From Spirosoma rhododendri (GTDB lineage: Bacteria > Bacteroidota > Bacteroidia > Cytophagales > Spirosomataceae), in NCBI RefSeq assembly GCF_012849055.1, contig NZ_CP051677.1:2184501-2248500 (forward strand): a stretch of DNA of 64,000 nucleotides. Direction: 5' to 3'. Below the pieces are notes generated by a model. The model did no database searches, was not told the DNA's origin, and was given only the letters and a program-made list of their open reading frames with translations. A program made the position numbers and the translations under genes. Within the stretch, counting starts at the first letter, position 1; the number at the start of each line of letters is the position of its first letter. Shown in pieces: positions 1 to 7,769 of the stretch.

Positions 1-1
1 G

Positions 2-676
2 AAGCTAACGAAGGTAATCGAAGGAACCCGTGCCTGGGCTGCCAAAACACCTCTGGCCGAAGGACCGGATACGTTCGACAATAATCAGCACAAACAGCGA
101 CTCCATATCGCCAAGATTCAGCAGGCACCCCAGCTTTTCCACGACCACACGTTCGACGCGATCCTGGACCACGAGCCGGATTTCAAAGAAACGCTGCTGG
201 AGGTGTTTAATCCAATGCGCGGCTTCTGGAACAACCTGACCGGCAACAACGAAGAGTTTGGTATTCACAAGGGATCGCCCTACTTCCACCCGCAGGTGAC
301 GCATTACCCGCTGGGCGGTAGCTTCTTCGGGCGGCACTGGCACCCGCTCAACCCGCAGAAAGTGGGTATGATTCTGGCCCTGAATCAGTACGGCCGCGAA
401 TACAATTCCGGCGGTACGGGTTACGTCATCAACGACCACATCGTTGAAACAGAAGGGTATCAGGACATGGGCGATATGATCCTGTTCCGCTACGACCTGC
501 CCCACTGGGTAAGCCCATCGAGCTTCGCCGATCGTTTCAGCTGGGAAGACCCCGCCGGTCGCTGGGTATCGATTCTGCCGTTCTACAACCCGTGGGGAAC
601 GCCCGCCGAGAAAGATGAGCCGCAAGGCTGGAAAACCCAGATTCAAAATGCCAAATCGGCAGAAGCTGCGGTGTAA
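2..676 (+). CDS. 2OG-Fe(II) oxygenase-like protein, 5' partial
   Basis: The reading frame is open from the window edge to a TAA, so the N-terminus is missing. An internal ATG at 203 exists, but coding sequence continues upstream of it (KLTKVIEGTRAWAAKTPLAE and onward). The visible part has an HWHPLNP segment followed by a stretch ending MGDMILFRYDLPHWVSP. Two spaced His-containing strands of this kind suggest the double-stranded beta-helix metal site of 2-oxoglutarate/Fe(II) dioxygenases, but the fold assignment is an inference. It lies just upstream of two co-directional glycosyltransferases, so a role in surface-glycan or secondary metabolism is possible. It could also be another cupin-type protein. 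Confidence 0.6.
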   Translation, partial: KLTKVIEGTRAWAAKTPLAEGPDTFDNNQHKQRLHIAKIQQAPQLFHDHTFDAILDHEPDFKETLLEVFNPMRGFWNNLTGNNEEFGIHKGSPYFHPQVTHYPLGGSFFGRHWHPLNPQKVGMILALNQYGREYNSGGTGYVINDHIVETEGYQDMGDMILFRYDLPHWVSPSSFADRFSWEDPAGRWVSILPFYNPWGTPAEKDEPQGWKTQIQNAKSAEAAV

Positions 677-761
677 GGAATCAACTAATGTTGTTGGCGG
701 TCTGTCGTTAGTCGTTTGAACTGGCGCAGACCGCCAACCGCATTTTGTAACAAACCTGCTA

Positions 762-1718
762 ATGCCTAAAGTCAGTGTTCTGATTATCACGTATAATCAG
801 CATAAATTTATCCGTAAAGCCATCGATAGTGCGCTGGCGCAACGGACTACGTTTCCCATCGAAATTCTGGTGGGCGATGATTTTTCCAGTGATGGTACCC
901 GCGAGATCATCCAGGAATACGAACGGCACCATCCGGGTTTGGTGATTGGCGTACTGCACCCGCGTAACATGGGTAAAAATGGCGGTATCAACTTCCTGGA
1001 AACCCTGAAACTGGCGAAAGGTGAGTACTATGCGCTGATGGATGGCGACGATTACTGGACGAACCCGGACAAGCTTCAGATGCAGGCCGATTTTCTGGAT
1101 GCCCATCCCGATTATTCGACTGTGTTCCATAATGCGCTGATTACGTACGAAGATGGTGCGCCGTCGCACGTGCTGAACGAGCCCGGTATAAAGGAGTCGT
1201 ACACGGTCGATGATCTGATCGGTGAAAACGAAATCTGGTTCATGGCAACGTCGAGCACCATGTACCGCAACAACATCAAGGAGTACCCGACCTGGTTTCG
1301 CGAATCGTCGAGTGGCGACATTCCCCGGTTAATCCTGAAGGCCAAGCTGGGTAAGATCGGGTATATACCAGAGGTGATGTCGGTGTACCGGAAAAACCGC
1401 GCCGGAGCCAGCTACCACGACAATGAGCGCGACGAGGTCTTTCTGCGAAACCGCATTCAGATGTACAGCGATATCAACCGCGAGTTGGATTTTAAATATA
1501 ACCGGACGCTCCGCCGGAATATGGCCCGCTACTACCGGATGATGCTCGACGCTAAACAGTACGAAAAAAGCTATTTTCGCCGGGCGCGGCTGGCGCTGAA
1601 GTACCTGTACATGGCGCAACCCGGCTGGGATAAAACCAAAGACGTGGTCTGGTTTTACCTGTTGCCAAAGCCCCTTACCAGGCTGTACAGTACGATACGG
1701 TTGCTGCCGCATCGGTAA
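762..1718 (+). CDS. Family 2 glycosyltransferase
   Basis: This 318-residue protein opens with KVSVLIITYNQHKFIRKAID, the GT-A nucleotide-binding strand of GT2 enzymes. VGDDFSSDGTRE and the DGDDYW metal-binding motif follow. GT2 enzymes transfer a sugar from a nucleotide donor to a glycan or lipid acceptor on the cytoplasmic face. The C-terminal 100 residues are basic and Tyr-rich (RRNMARYYRMMLDAKQYEK) with no clear membrane segment. The gene is co-directional with a second GT2 45 bp downstream, suggesting a small polysaccharide gene set. Donor and acceptor cannot be read from the sequence. Confidence 0.88.
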   Translation: MPKVSVLIITYNQHKFIRKAIDSALAQRTTFPIEILVGDDFSSDGTREIIQEYERHHPGLVIGVLHPRNMGKNGGINFLETLKLAKGEYYALMDGDDYWTNPDKLQMQADFLDAHPDYSTVFHNALITYEDGAPSHVLNEPGIKESYTVDDLIGENEIWFMATSSTMYRNNIKEYPTWFRESSSGDIPRLILKAKLGKIGYIPEVMSVYRKNRAGASYHDNERDEVFLRNRIQMYSDINRELDFKYNRTLRRNMARYYRMMLDAKQYEKSYFRRARLALKYLYMAQPGWDKTKDVVWFYLLPKPLTRLYSTIRLLPHR

Positions 1719-1763
1719 TGAATTAAACTAATTTCGTAGTCAAGTCGTCTGTCCCAGCATAGT

Positions 1764-2552
1764 ATGCCAGTTAATAACATGTTGAAACTTAGCGTTGTCA
1801 TCCCCGCCTACAACGAAGAAGAATCGATCACGCCTACGCTGCGATCGCTTTATCAGACGCTGAGTAAATACGGCATTCCGCACGAGATCTGCGTTACCAA
1901 CGACAACTCGAAAGATGGTACGCTGCGGGTACTGACCGAACTGGCGGCCACTGAAATCCCGACGCTGGTACCGTTTACCAATCCTGGCCCCAACGGCTTT
2001 GGTTACGCCGTTCGCTACGGGCTGGAACGCTTTACCGGCGATTGTGTGGCAGTATTCATGGCCGATATGTCCGACGACCCGGAAGACCTGGTCAGGTATT
2101 ACGAGAAGATGATGGAAACCGGTTCTGATGCTGTGTTCGGCTCGCGCTGGGAAAAAGGCGGTAAAGTTGTCGACTATCCGCCCCTCAAAAAATTCATCAA
2201 TCGCGTTGCCAACTTCATCGTCAGAATGGTGATGGGTATCCGGTACAACGACACGACGAATGCGTTCAAGCTTTACAAACGGGAGACAATCGAAGGAATT
2301 AAGCCGTTTCTGTCGCCCCACTTCAACCTGACCGTCGAACTGCCGCTGAAAGCGATTGTTCGGGGCTACACCTACGAAGTAGTACCCAACAGCTGGACCA
2401 ACCGGAAATACGGCGAGTCGAAGCTGAAGATCAAAGAAATGGGTAGTCGGTATTTCTTTATTCTGATGTACTGCCTGATTGAGAAATACTTCTCGCAGGG
2501 CGACTTCCGCAAGAAAACCGCCAGCACACCCACATCAACCGTTAGCCGGTAG
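1764..2552 (+). CDS. Family 2 glycosyltransferase (DPM/GtrB-like)
   Basis: The protein has 262 residues. After a short leader it reads LKLSVVIPAYNEEESITPTL, then DNSKDGT and FMADMSDDPEDL, the donor and metal-binding motifs of dolichol-phosphate-mannose-synthase-like GT2 enzymes. Such enzymes often charge polyprenyl phosphate with a sugar. There are no C-terminal transmembrane helices, unlike GtrB proteins, so it would be soluble or peripheral. An ATG five codons downstream (1779) is an equally good start. It follows the other GT2 gene on the same strand. Confidence 0.87.
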   Translation: MPVNNMLKLSVVIPAYNEEESITPTLRSLYQTLSKYGIPHEICVTNDNSKDGTLRVLTELAATEIPTLVPFTNPGPNGFGYAVRYGLERFTGDCVAVFMADMSDDPEDLVRYYEKMMETGSDAVFGSRWEKGGKVVDYPPLKKFINRVANFIVRMVMGIRYNDTTNAFKLYKRETIEGIKPFLSPHFNLTVELPLKAIVRGYTYEVVPNSWTNRKYGESKLKIKEMGSRYFFILMYCLIEKYFSQGDFRKKTASTPTSTVSR

Positions 2553-2644
2553 GACCGTCGCTGGCAATATCCCCGCTGTTGGCTCTTAGTCTGGAAAGTC
2601 GACACCGGCGTGGTCCGGCAACCGCGATGCTGTAGGTAACAAGG

Positions 2645-3094
2645 CTACCGGTGACTGAAGAAGCCGGTCAGGCCGGGGATTTGATAGAGCAGCAGCGTTT
2701 GTAAAACAGCCCAGAACGCGGCACTGACCAGCATGTGTGTCAGCAGCCGCAGCCGGCCAACCCGGAACGAAACGGCGATTGCCGTACCACCTATAGGCGT
2801 CAGAATCAACGGAGTCAGGAAGGCGATACCAGCCATACCAAACCGCTTCCAGACGCGGACCGCCCGACGCGTACGGGTGGTAAACCGGCGTGGTTTTCGC
2901 GACCGATACCGGTCGATCAGTTTCTGAATTCCCGCGCCTGCATACGTAACGACCAGTACGCTCAGCATCATGCCCAGCGTAGTACCCAGCGCGGTCTGTA
3001 GCCACGGAACGCCCAGCGCGGCCCCGGTAAGTGGCCCTCCAATGAACTTGATAGTGCTGGCGATAATGATCGAAGCGAGTTTAGCTAGCTGCAT
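2645..3094 (-). CDS. Small multi-pass membrane protein
   Basis: About 149 residues from the ATG at 3094; a longer frame begins at a TTG at 3118. There are hydrophobic helices near residues 3-20 and 25-50, then a very basic loop (RYRSRKPRRFTTRTRRAVRVWKR). Two more helices follow, with the segment GIAFLTPLILTPIGGTAIAVSF. That Pro/Gly-rich helix resembles the small multidrug export/DedA-like group, but the match is weak and the function is unknown. It is divergent from the hydrolase gene that starts 57 bp away. Confidence 0.6.
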   Translation of the reverse strand: MQLAKLASIIIASTIKFIGGPLTGAALGVPWLQTALGTTLGMMLSVLVVTYAGAGIQKLIDRYRSRKPRRFTTRTRRAVRVWKRFGMAGIAFLTPLILTPIGGTAIAVSFRVGRLRLLTHMLVSAAFWAVLQTLLLYQIPGLTGFFSHR

Positions 3095-3150
3095 GTACTG
3101 GTACTTGTCACGGAACAACAGTTCGACCCGGCGGGTTGTTCTGATTACCT

Positions 3151-4134
3151 ATGCCCCTGATTCCATCTGCCTATCCCGGTGCGCCCGCTTACCAGTACAA
3201 CGGCCATCTGCAAACCATTTTTCCCAGCCTGACCCGACGGGTTGTGGGAGTCAGCTACAAGCGCGAACGCCTGACGCTGACCGATGATGACTTCGTTGAT
3301 CTGGACTGGCTGCGGGCAGGATACGATAAGCTTATCATCCTGACGCACGGACTGGAAGGGGATAGTCACCGGCAATATATGATGGGGACGGCAAAATTGT
3401 TCGCCGAGGCTGGCTACGATGTGCTGGCCTGGAACTGCCGGTCGTGCAGCGGCAGCATGAACCGGGCGTTCCGGCTCTATAACCACGGCGAAATCGGCGA
3501 TATTGGGGAGGTGATCGAACACGCCAGTCGGACCCATCCTTACCGGGAAATCGTGCTGATGGGCTACAGCATGGGGGGCAACATCATACTCAAGTACCTG
3601 GGCGTTCAGGGAGGCAACCTGCATACGGCGATCAAACGGGGAGTTGCGGTATCCTCGCCAACGGACCTTGGAGCCAGTGCGCAACTGCTCGACCGGCCGG
3701 GTAACCGGTTTTATCGCAATCGATTTATGAAAAAGCTGGTGCGAAAAGTAGCGCAGAAAGCGGCTTCGTTTCCCGGTCGGCTGGATATGAACAACCTGCG
3801 CCGGGTGCGGCACTGGCGCGATTTCGACGACTTTTTCTCTGCTCCCATCAACGGGTACCGCGATGCGGCTGATTTCTACGAGCAGGCATCGGCGGTAAAT
3901 TTCATGCCGTCGGTTACTATTCCGGTGCTGTTACTCAACGCGCAGAACGACCCGTTGCTATCGCCGGAGTGTTCACCCGGCTGGCTGGCCGAATCGCACC
4001 CGCATATTTTTTTGGAAACCCCAGCCACGGGTGGGCACGTCGGCTTTGCCGTGCCGCGCGATTTGCACACGTATGCCGAACGGCGGGCGCTGGCATTTGC
4101 ACAGGGCAATCTGGACACACTGTCAGTAAGATGA
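3151..4134 (+). CDS. YheT-family alpha/beta hydrolase
   Basis: The 327-residue protein shows the family hallmarks in order: NGHLQTIFPS (17-26), HGLEGDSHRQYM (66-77), WNCRSCSGSMNR (94-105) and the nucleophile elbow GYSMGGN with Ser140. A late NAQNDPLLS probably carries the acid, and GGHVGFA the catalytic His. YheT/ABHD1-3 relatives act as esterases or lipases, mostly with unknown physiological substrates. Length is normal and all three catalytic positions are present. A short low-similarity gap and an 8-mer repeat element separate it from the dehydrogenase downstream. Confidence 0.9.
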   Translation: MPLIPSAYPGAPAYQYNGHLQTIFPSLTRRVVGVSYKRERLTLTDDDFVDLDWLRAGYDKLIILTHGLEGDSHRQYMMGTAKLFAEAGYDVLAWNCRSCSGSMNRAFRLYNHGEIGDIGEVIEHASRTHPYREIVLMGYSMGGNIILKYLGVQGGNLHTAIKRGVAVSSPTDLGASAQLLDRPGNRFYRNRFMKKLVRKVAQKAASFPGRLDMNNLRRVRHWRDFDDFFSAPINGYRDAADFYEQASAVNFMPSVTIPVLLLNAQNDPLLSPECSPGWLAESHPHIFLETPATGGHVGFAVPRDLHTYAERRALAFAQGNLDTLSVR

Positions 4135-4194
4135 AGCATGCGTATCTCCATTCCCATCAGCAAGGGGATGGGCGTACATGCTGCGGGCAACCGA

Positions 4195-4250
4195 AACTGT
4201 AAAACTATAAAACTGTACGACTTCACAACTGTTAAACCGTACAACTCAGC
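4195..4250 (+). repeat. 8-nt tandem repeat element, single arm (site a)
   Basis: Seven consecutive octamers fit one pattern: AACTGTAA, AACTATAA, AACTGTAC, GACTTCAC, AACTGTTA, AACCGTAC and AACTCAGC. They end 6 nt before the dehydrogenase ATG. No complementary second arm is present, unlike the hairpin elements elsewhere in the window. The unit is the reverse complement of the GTTGTAAA-type unit at 28486. Confidence 0.75.
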
Positions 4251-4256
4251 AATCCC

Positions 4257-5207
4257 ATGATTATCGTTTATCCCGACGCGTACACAATCAATCCCGGTGA
4301 TCTCGACTGGCAACCGCTCAACGCTCTTGGCGACGTACGATTGTACGACCGAACCAGTCCCGACGAGCTGCTGGGCCGGATCAAAGACGCCGACGCAGTG
4401 CTGGTTAACAAGGTGAAGCTAAACCGCCAGACGTTGGCCCAACTGCCGAACCTGCGCTACATCGGCGTGACGGCAACGGGCTATGACATCATTGACATGG
4501 ACGCGGCCCGCGAACAGAACATTGTCGTGACCAACGTAAAAGGGTATAGCTCTGATTCGGTGGCTCAACTGACGTTCGCGCTGTTGCTGGAACTGGTTCT
4601 TCACGTCGGGCGGCACAATGCCAGTGTACAGGCGGGTGACTGGGTGCGATCCGCCGACTTCAGCTACGCCAAATCACCGCTGATTGAGTTGGCTGGTAAA
4701 ACACTTGGGCTGGTTGGGTACGGCGACATCGGAAGCCGGGTAGCTGCGATTGGTCGGGCGTTTGGTATGCGGGTGCTGGTCAACCGGCGGAATACGGACG
4801 AGCAGGAGGATGGCATCACCCTCGTTGATCGCGAAACACTGTTTGCCGAAAGCGACGTTGTATCGCTGCACCTACCCGCTACCGCCGAAACGACAGGCTT
4901 CGTCAACGCCGAGCTGCTGAACAAGATGAAGTCGTCGGCTTTTCTGATAAACACCAGCCGGGGTACATTACTGAACGAAAAGGATGTAGCGCAGGCGCTG
5001 AACGAAGGCAAATTGGCCGGAGCCGGCCTCGACGTCCTTTCCGTCGAGCCACCCAAAGCCGACAACCCGCTGCTGACAGCAAAAAACTGCCTGCTGACAC
5101 CGCACATAGCCTGGGCAAGTTACGAAGCCCGTGTCCGGCTGATGCAGGCTGTTGTTGACAACCTGCGCGCTTTTCAGGCGGGCAAGCCAATCAATGTTGT
5201 CAGTTAA
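4257..5207 (+). CDS. D-2-hydroxyacid dehydrogenase (NAD)
   Basis: The 316-residue protein has the NAD fold GLVGYGDIGSR (G154, G156, G159). Its catalytic set is Arg235 (NTSRGTLLNE), Glu264 (LDVLSVEPP) and His283 (LTPHIAW). This is the complete Arg-Glu-His triad of the family that interconverts 2-keto acids and D-2-hydroxy acids. Overall it most resembles glycerate/hydroxypyruvate reductases, though substrate preference cannot be fixed by eye. It is tail-to-tail with the MerR regulator, with a 4-nt overlap at the stop codons. The start is preceded by an octamer repeat rather than a ribosome binding site. Confidence 0.92.
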   Translation: MIIVYPDAYTINPGDLDWQPLNALGDVRLYDRTSPDELLGRIKDADAVLVNKVKLNRQTLAQLPNLRYIGVTATGYDIIDMDAAREQNIVVTNVKGYSSDSVAQLTFALLLELVLHVGRHNASVQAGDWVRSADFSYAKSPLIELAGKTLGLVGYGDIGSRVAAIGRAFGMRVLVNRRNTDEQEDGITLVDRETLFAESDVVSLHLPATAETTGFVNAELLNKMKSSAFLINTSRGTLLNEKDVAQALNEGKLAGAGLDVLSVEPPKADNPLLTAKNCLLTPHIAWASYEARVRLMQAVVDNLRAFQAGKPINVVS

Positions 5208-6082
5208 GTACCGGCGATACGAATCAAATCCTGAATCTGGTTAATGACTGTCGCGTTGTCGGATACCTCAATGTCCTGCCCAACCACCTGATAGCCTGTT
5301 AGCAGCAGGTGTGCATCCGGAAAGGCACTAGCCATCCGATCGACGTATGGCTGCACCTCGTGGTTTGAGGGTACTGACGTGAAAGCCGAAAAAATGTAGT
5401 CGGGGCGGTGCACGTTGTAAGCAAACTCCAGTTCACTGAACGGCAGGCTCTGCCCCAGATAAATGACCTTGTTATAGCGTGCCCGGATGATGTAGCTGGC
5501 GAAGAGCAGACTGATTTCGTGTAACTCGCCCTCCGGCAAAAACAGCATGTACGTCTTGCCGTTTGGCCGTTGCTTGCTTACCTGCCCATCGATAGCAACG
5601 ATAATCTTCTGGCGAATCAGGTTGCTGATGAAATGCTCCTGCGCGGGTCCCACCGAACCCGTCACCCAGAGCGTACCCAGTCGGCTTAGGAATGGGTACA
5701 CGATGTTGATGATCGTGTTCTCGAAACCAAACTGGAGAATATTCGTGCTGATGATCTTCTCGAACCGGTCTTCGTCGAGATCGATCATTGAGATAGTCAG
5801 CGCGTGAATCTGGTCAGGGTAGCTTTGCTGCCGGTCAGAGATTTTGATAACCTCCCGGTTCATCTCGTCGAGCGACAGCTTCGATATTTCAGAGATCTTA
5901 TGACCGTGGTCTTTCAGCAGCGCAATGTTGAGGACCAGCTTTAAATCCCGGTCGTCATACGTGCGGATGTTGGTATCCGTCCGTTTCGGAGCAATAATGT
6001 TGTAGCGCTGCTCCCATATGCGCAACGTGTGCGCTTTAATACCGGAAAGCTGCTCGAGGTCTTTGATTGAGTAGTTGCTCAT
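5204..6082 (-). CDS. MerR-type regulator with CarH-like cobalamin-binding domain
   Basis: This 292-residue protein has an N-terminal MerR helix-turn-helix (YSIKDLEQLSGIKAHTLRIWEQRYN, residues 4-28). A helical B12-capping domain and a Rossmann-type B12-binding domain follow. Trp139 is followed after exactly nine residues by Glu149-His150, the Wx9EH signature of CarH/LitR photoreceptors. E186-L-H188 lies in LPEGELHEIS, where the lower-ligand His is expected. In CarH the residue after the Trp is a His that binds cobalt after photolysis; here it is Val140. The family represses carotenoid or stress genes in the dark, but no carotenoid gene is nearby, so targets are unknown. Confidence 0.88.
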   Translation of the reverse strand: MSNYSIKDLEQLSGIKAHTLRIWEQRYNIIAPKRTDTNIRTYDDRDLKLVLNIALLKDHGHKISEISKLSLDEMNREVIKISDRQQSYPDQIHALTISMIDLDEDRFEKIISTNILQFGFENTIINIVYPFLSRLGTLWVTGSVGPAQEHFISNLIRQKIIVAIDGQVSKQRPNGKTYMLFLPEGELHEISLLFASYIIRARYNKVIYLGQSLPFSELEFAYNVHRPDYIFSAFTSVPSNHEVQPYVDRMASAFPDAHLLLTGYQVVGQDIEVSDNATVINQIQDLIRIAGT

Positions 6083-6330
6083 ACGACAACGTGCTTGAAA
6101 CGTAGGTTGTGGACGCGATACCAGATGAGCAACAAAAGAACCAGACTATGAAAATGCAGCTCAGGTATTCACTGATTGACTTGCAATATATGAAGTAAAA
6201 CGTGTGAAAAGTGGAGTTTGTTTAATGGAAGGTAGTTAAATCTTAAACAAACTATACTTTTTGTGTAGTATAGGGTATGTGTTAGTATGCATATTGTTAG
6301 GATACGGGGCAGTCAGCACACGAGGGCATA

Positions 6331-6363
6331 AAAAAAGCCCCCCAAATAAAATTGGGGGGCTTT
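6331..6363 (-). terminator. Terminator downstream of tRNA-His
   Basis: On the minus strand an AAAGCCCCCC/GGGGGGCTTT stem with an A/T loop is followed by a run of T. It lies just 3' of tRNA-His. Confidence 0.85.
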
Positions 6364-6371
6364 GTACACTG

Positions 6372-6446
<75 letters not shown>

Positions 6447-6458
6447 GTTTTGGGACTG

Positions 6459-6466
6459 CAAAGATA
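6459..6466 (-). promoter_or_regulatory. -7 element for tRNA-His
   Basis: TATCTTTG on the minus strand matches the Bacteroidota -7 consensus TAnnTTTG and ends 12 nt before the tRNA. I see no clear -33 TTG at the usual spacing. Confidence 0.55.
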
Positions 6467-6554
6467 AGGACAAGTCAGGCAGATTTGGAAATGATATGGG
6501 AAGAATATTTTCGGCTCTTACCGTCAATACACTTCCCATACCGTATCGACAAAC

Positions 6555-7175
6555 CTAGCTGGCAGCTTGCTTGCCTTCCTGGTAACGGGTGTTCGCTGCG
6601 TTCCAATCTACCACGTTAAAGTAAGCTGCAATATAGTCAGGACGCTTATTCTGATACTTCAGGTAGTAAGCATGTTCCCAGACGTCCAGACCAATGATCG
6701 GGAAGCCTTTAACTTCGGCTACGTCCATCAGTGGGTTGTCTTGGTTGGGGGTCGACGTAACGGCCAGTTCACCGTCGCCGGTTACGATCAGCCACGCCCA
6801 GCCCGAACCAAAACGGGTTGTAGCTGCTTTCGTGAATTCTTCTTTGAACGCGTCGAACGAACCAAATTTCTTGTCGATTGCTTCGGCCAGTTCGCCTGTT
6901 GGCTGACCACCGCCATTACCCGACAGCGTATTCCAGAACAGGGTATGGTTATAGTGTCCACCGCCATTGTTGCGAACCGCGACTGGCGCCTGACTAACCG
7001 ACTTCAGCAGATCTTCGATCGATTTGCTGTCCATATCCGTACCGGCGATGGCGTTGTTGAGGTTGGTTACGTAGGCGTTATGGTGCTTATCATGGTGAAT
7101 TTCCATGGTCTGCTTGTCGATATTGGGTTCCAGCGAATCACTGGGGTAGGGCAGTGGATCTAGTACGAATGCCAT
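6555..7175 (-). CDS. Superoxide dismutase, Fe/Mn type
   Basis: The 206-residue enzyme dismutates superoxide to peroxide and oxygen. All four metal ligands are visible: His27 (MEIHHDKHH), His77 (NHTLFW), Asp164 and His168 (DVWEHAYY). [20 protein letters not shown] and GSGWAWLIV are typical of the active-site shell. There is no signal peptide, so it is cytoplasmic. Iron versus manganese use cannot be decided by eye. It stands alone between tRNA-His and tadA on the minus strand. Confidence 0.96.
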   Translation of the reverse strand: MAFVLDPLPYPSDSLEPNIDKQTMEIHHDKHHNAYVTNLNNAIAGTDMDSKSIEDLLKSVSQAPVAVRNNGGGHYNHTLFWNTLSGNGGGQPTGELAEAIDKKFGSFDAFKEEFTKAATTRFGSGWAWLIVTGDGELAVTSTPNQDNPLMDVAEVKGFPIIGLDVWEHAYYLKYQNKRPDYIAAYFNVVDWNAANTRYQEGKQAAS

Positions 7176-7231
7176 TGGGTGAATGTGTTAGATGGGAAAT
7201 CGTTCGGAGGAGTTAACACGTCCATTTTAGA

Positions 7232-7669
7232 TTATGTTCTTAAGCCCTGGAAAAACTTCATCAGCAATGCCTGGCTCTCGTCGCCCAGTACGCCCGTCTC
7301 AATCCGGGTTTTGGGGTGTAGCAGCGGGGTATCGATCCGGCGGTAACCGCGCTTGGTATCGGGCGCGCCAATCACCAGCCGCCCCAGTTGCGCCCAGTAC
7401 AGCGCCCCCGCACACATGACGCAGGGTTCGAGCGTAACGTAGAGGGTGCAGTCGGTCAGGTATTTGCCGCCGAGGTATTGCGATGCGGCTGTCAGGGCAA
7501 GTATTTCGGCGTGGGCAGTTACATCGCTCAGTTGCTCGGTTTGGTTGCGCCCTTTACCAATGATCCGATTATGGCTTACTACCACCGCCCCAACGGGAAT
7601 TTCACCGTCGTCGGCGGCTTCTTCGGCCAGTCCCAGCGCAATTTCCATGAAGTATTCGTCGGGGAACAT
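7232..7669 (-). CDS. tadA: tRNA adenosine(34) deaminase TadA
   Basis: The 145-residue zinc deaminase has H53-A-E55, giving one metal ligand and the proton-shuttling Glu. P82-C83-V-M-C86 supplies the two cysteine ligands. These motifs, the length and GAVVVSHNRIIGKGRNQTE near residues 28-46 fit TadA, which converts A34 to inosine in tRNA-Arg. A more general nucleoside or guanine deaminase is the main alternative. It is monocistronic on the minus strand. Confidence 0.88.
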   Translation of the reverse strand: MFPDEYFMEIALGLAEEAADDGEIPVGAVVVSHNRIIGKGRNQTEQLSDVTAHAEILALTAASQYLGGKYLTDCTLYVTLEPCVMCAGALYWAQLGRLVIGAPDTKRGYRRIDTPLLHPKTRIETGVLGDESQALLMKFFQGLRT

Positions 7670-7703
7670 AGGCGGAACGGAAAATGACGTGAACAGAGAA
7701 TAA

Positions 7704-7752
7704 TATAGCGGCTGGCGTAAAGATAAAGAACCTGATTACGCCAGCCGCTATA
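7704..7752 (-). terminator. 17-bp perfect hairpin after the Ig-repeat gene
   Basis: The arms TATAGCGGCTGGCGTAA and its exact reverse complement enclose a 15-nt loop. It lies 18 nt past the stop of the large minus-strand gene and before tadA. There is no strong T run, so it may be an RNA-stabilising 3' hairpin rather than a classic terminator. Confidence 0.7.
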
Positions 7753-7769
7753 CTATTTCTTTTCACTTG

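Noticed and set aside
7704..7752. Inverted repeat as an insertion-sequence end
   Set aside because: It is a single local hairpin with a 15-nt loop and no transposase gene; position just past a stop codon explains it.
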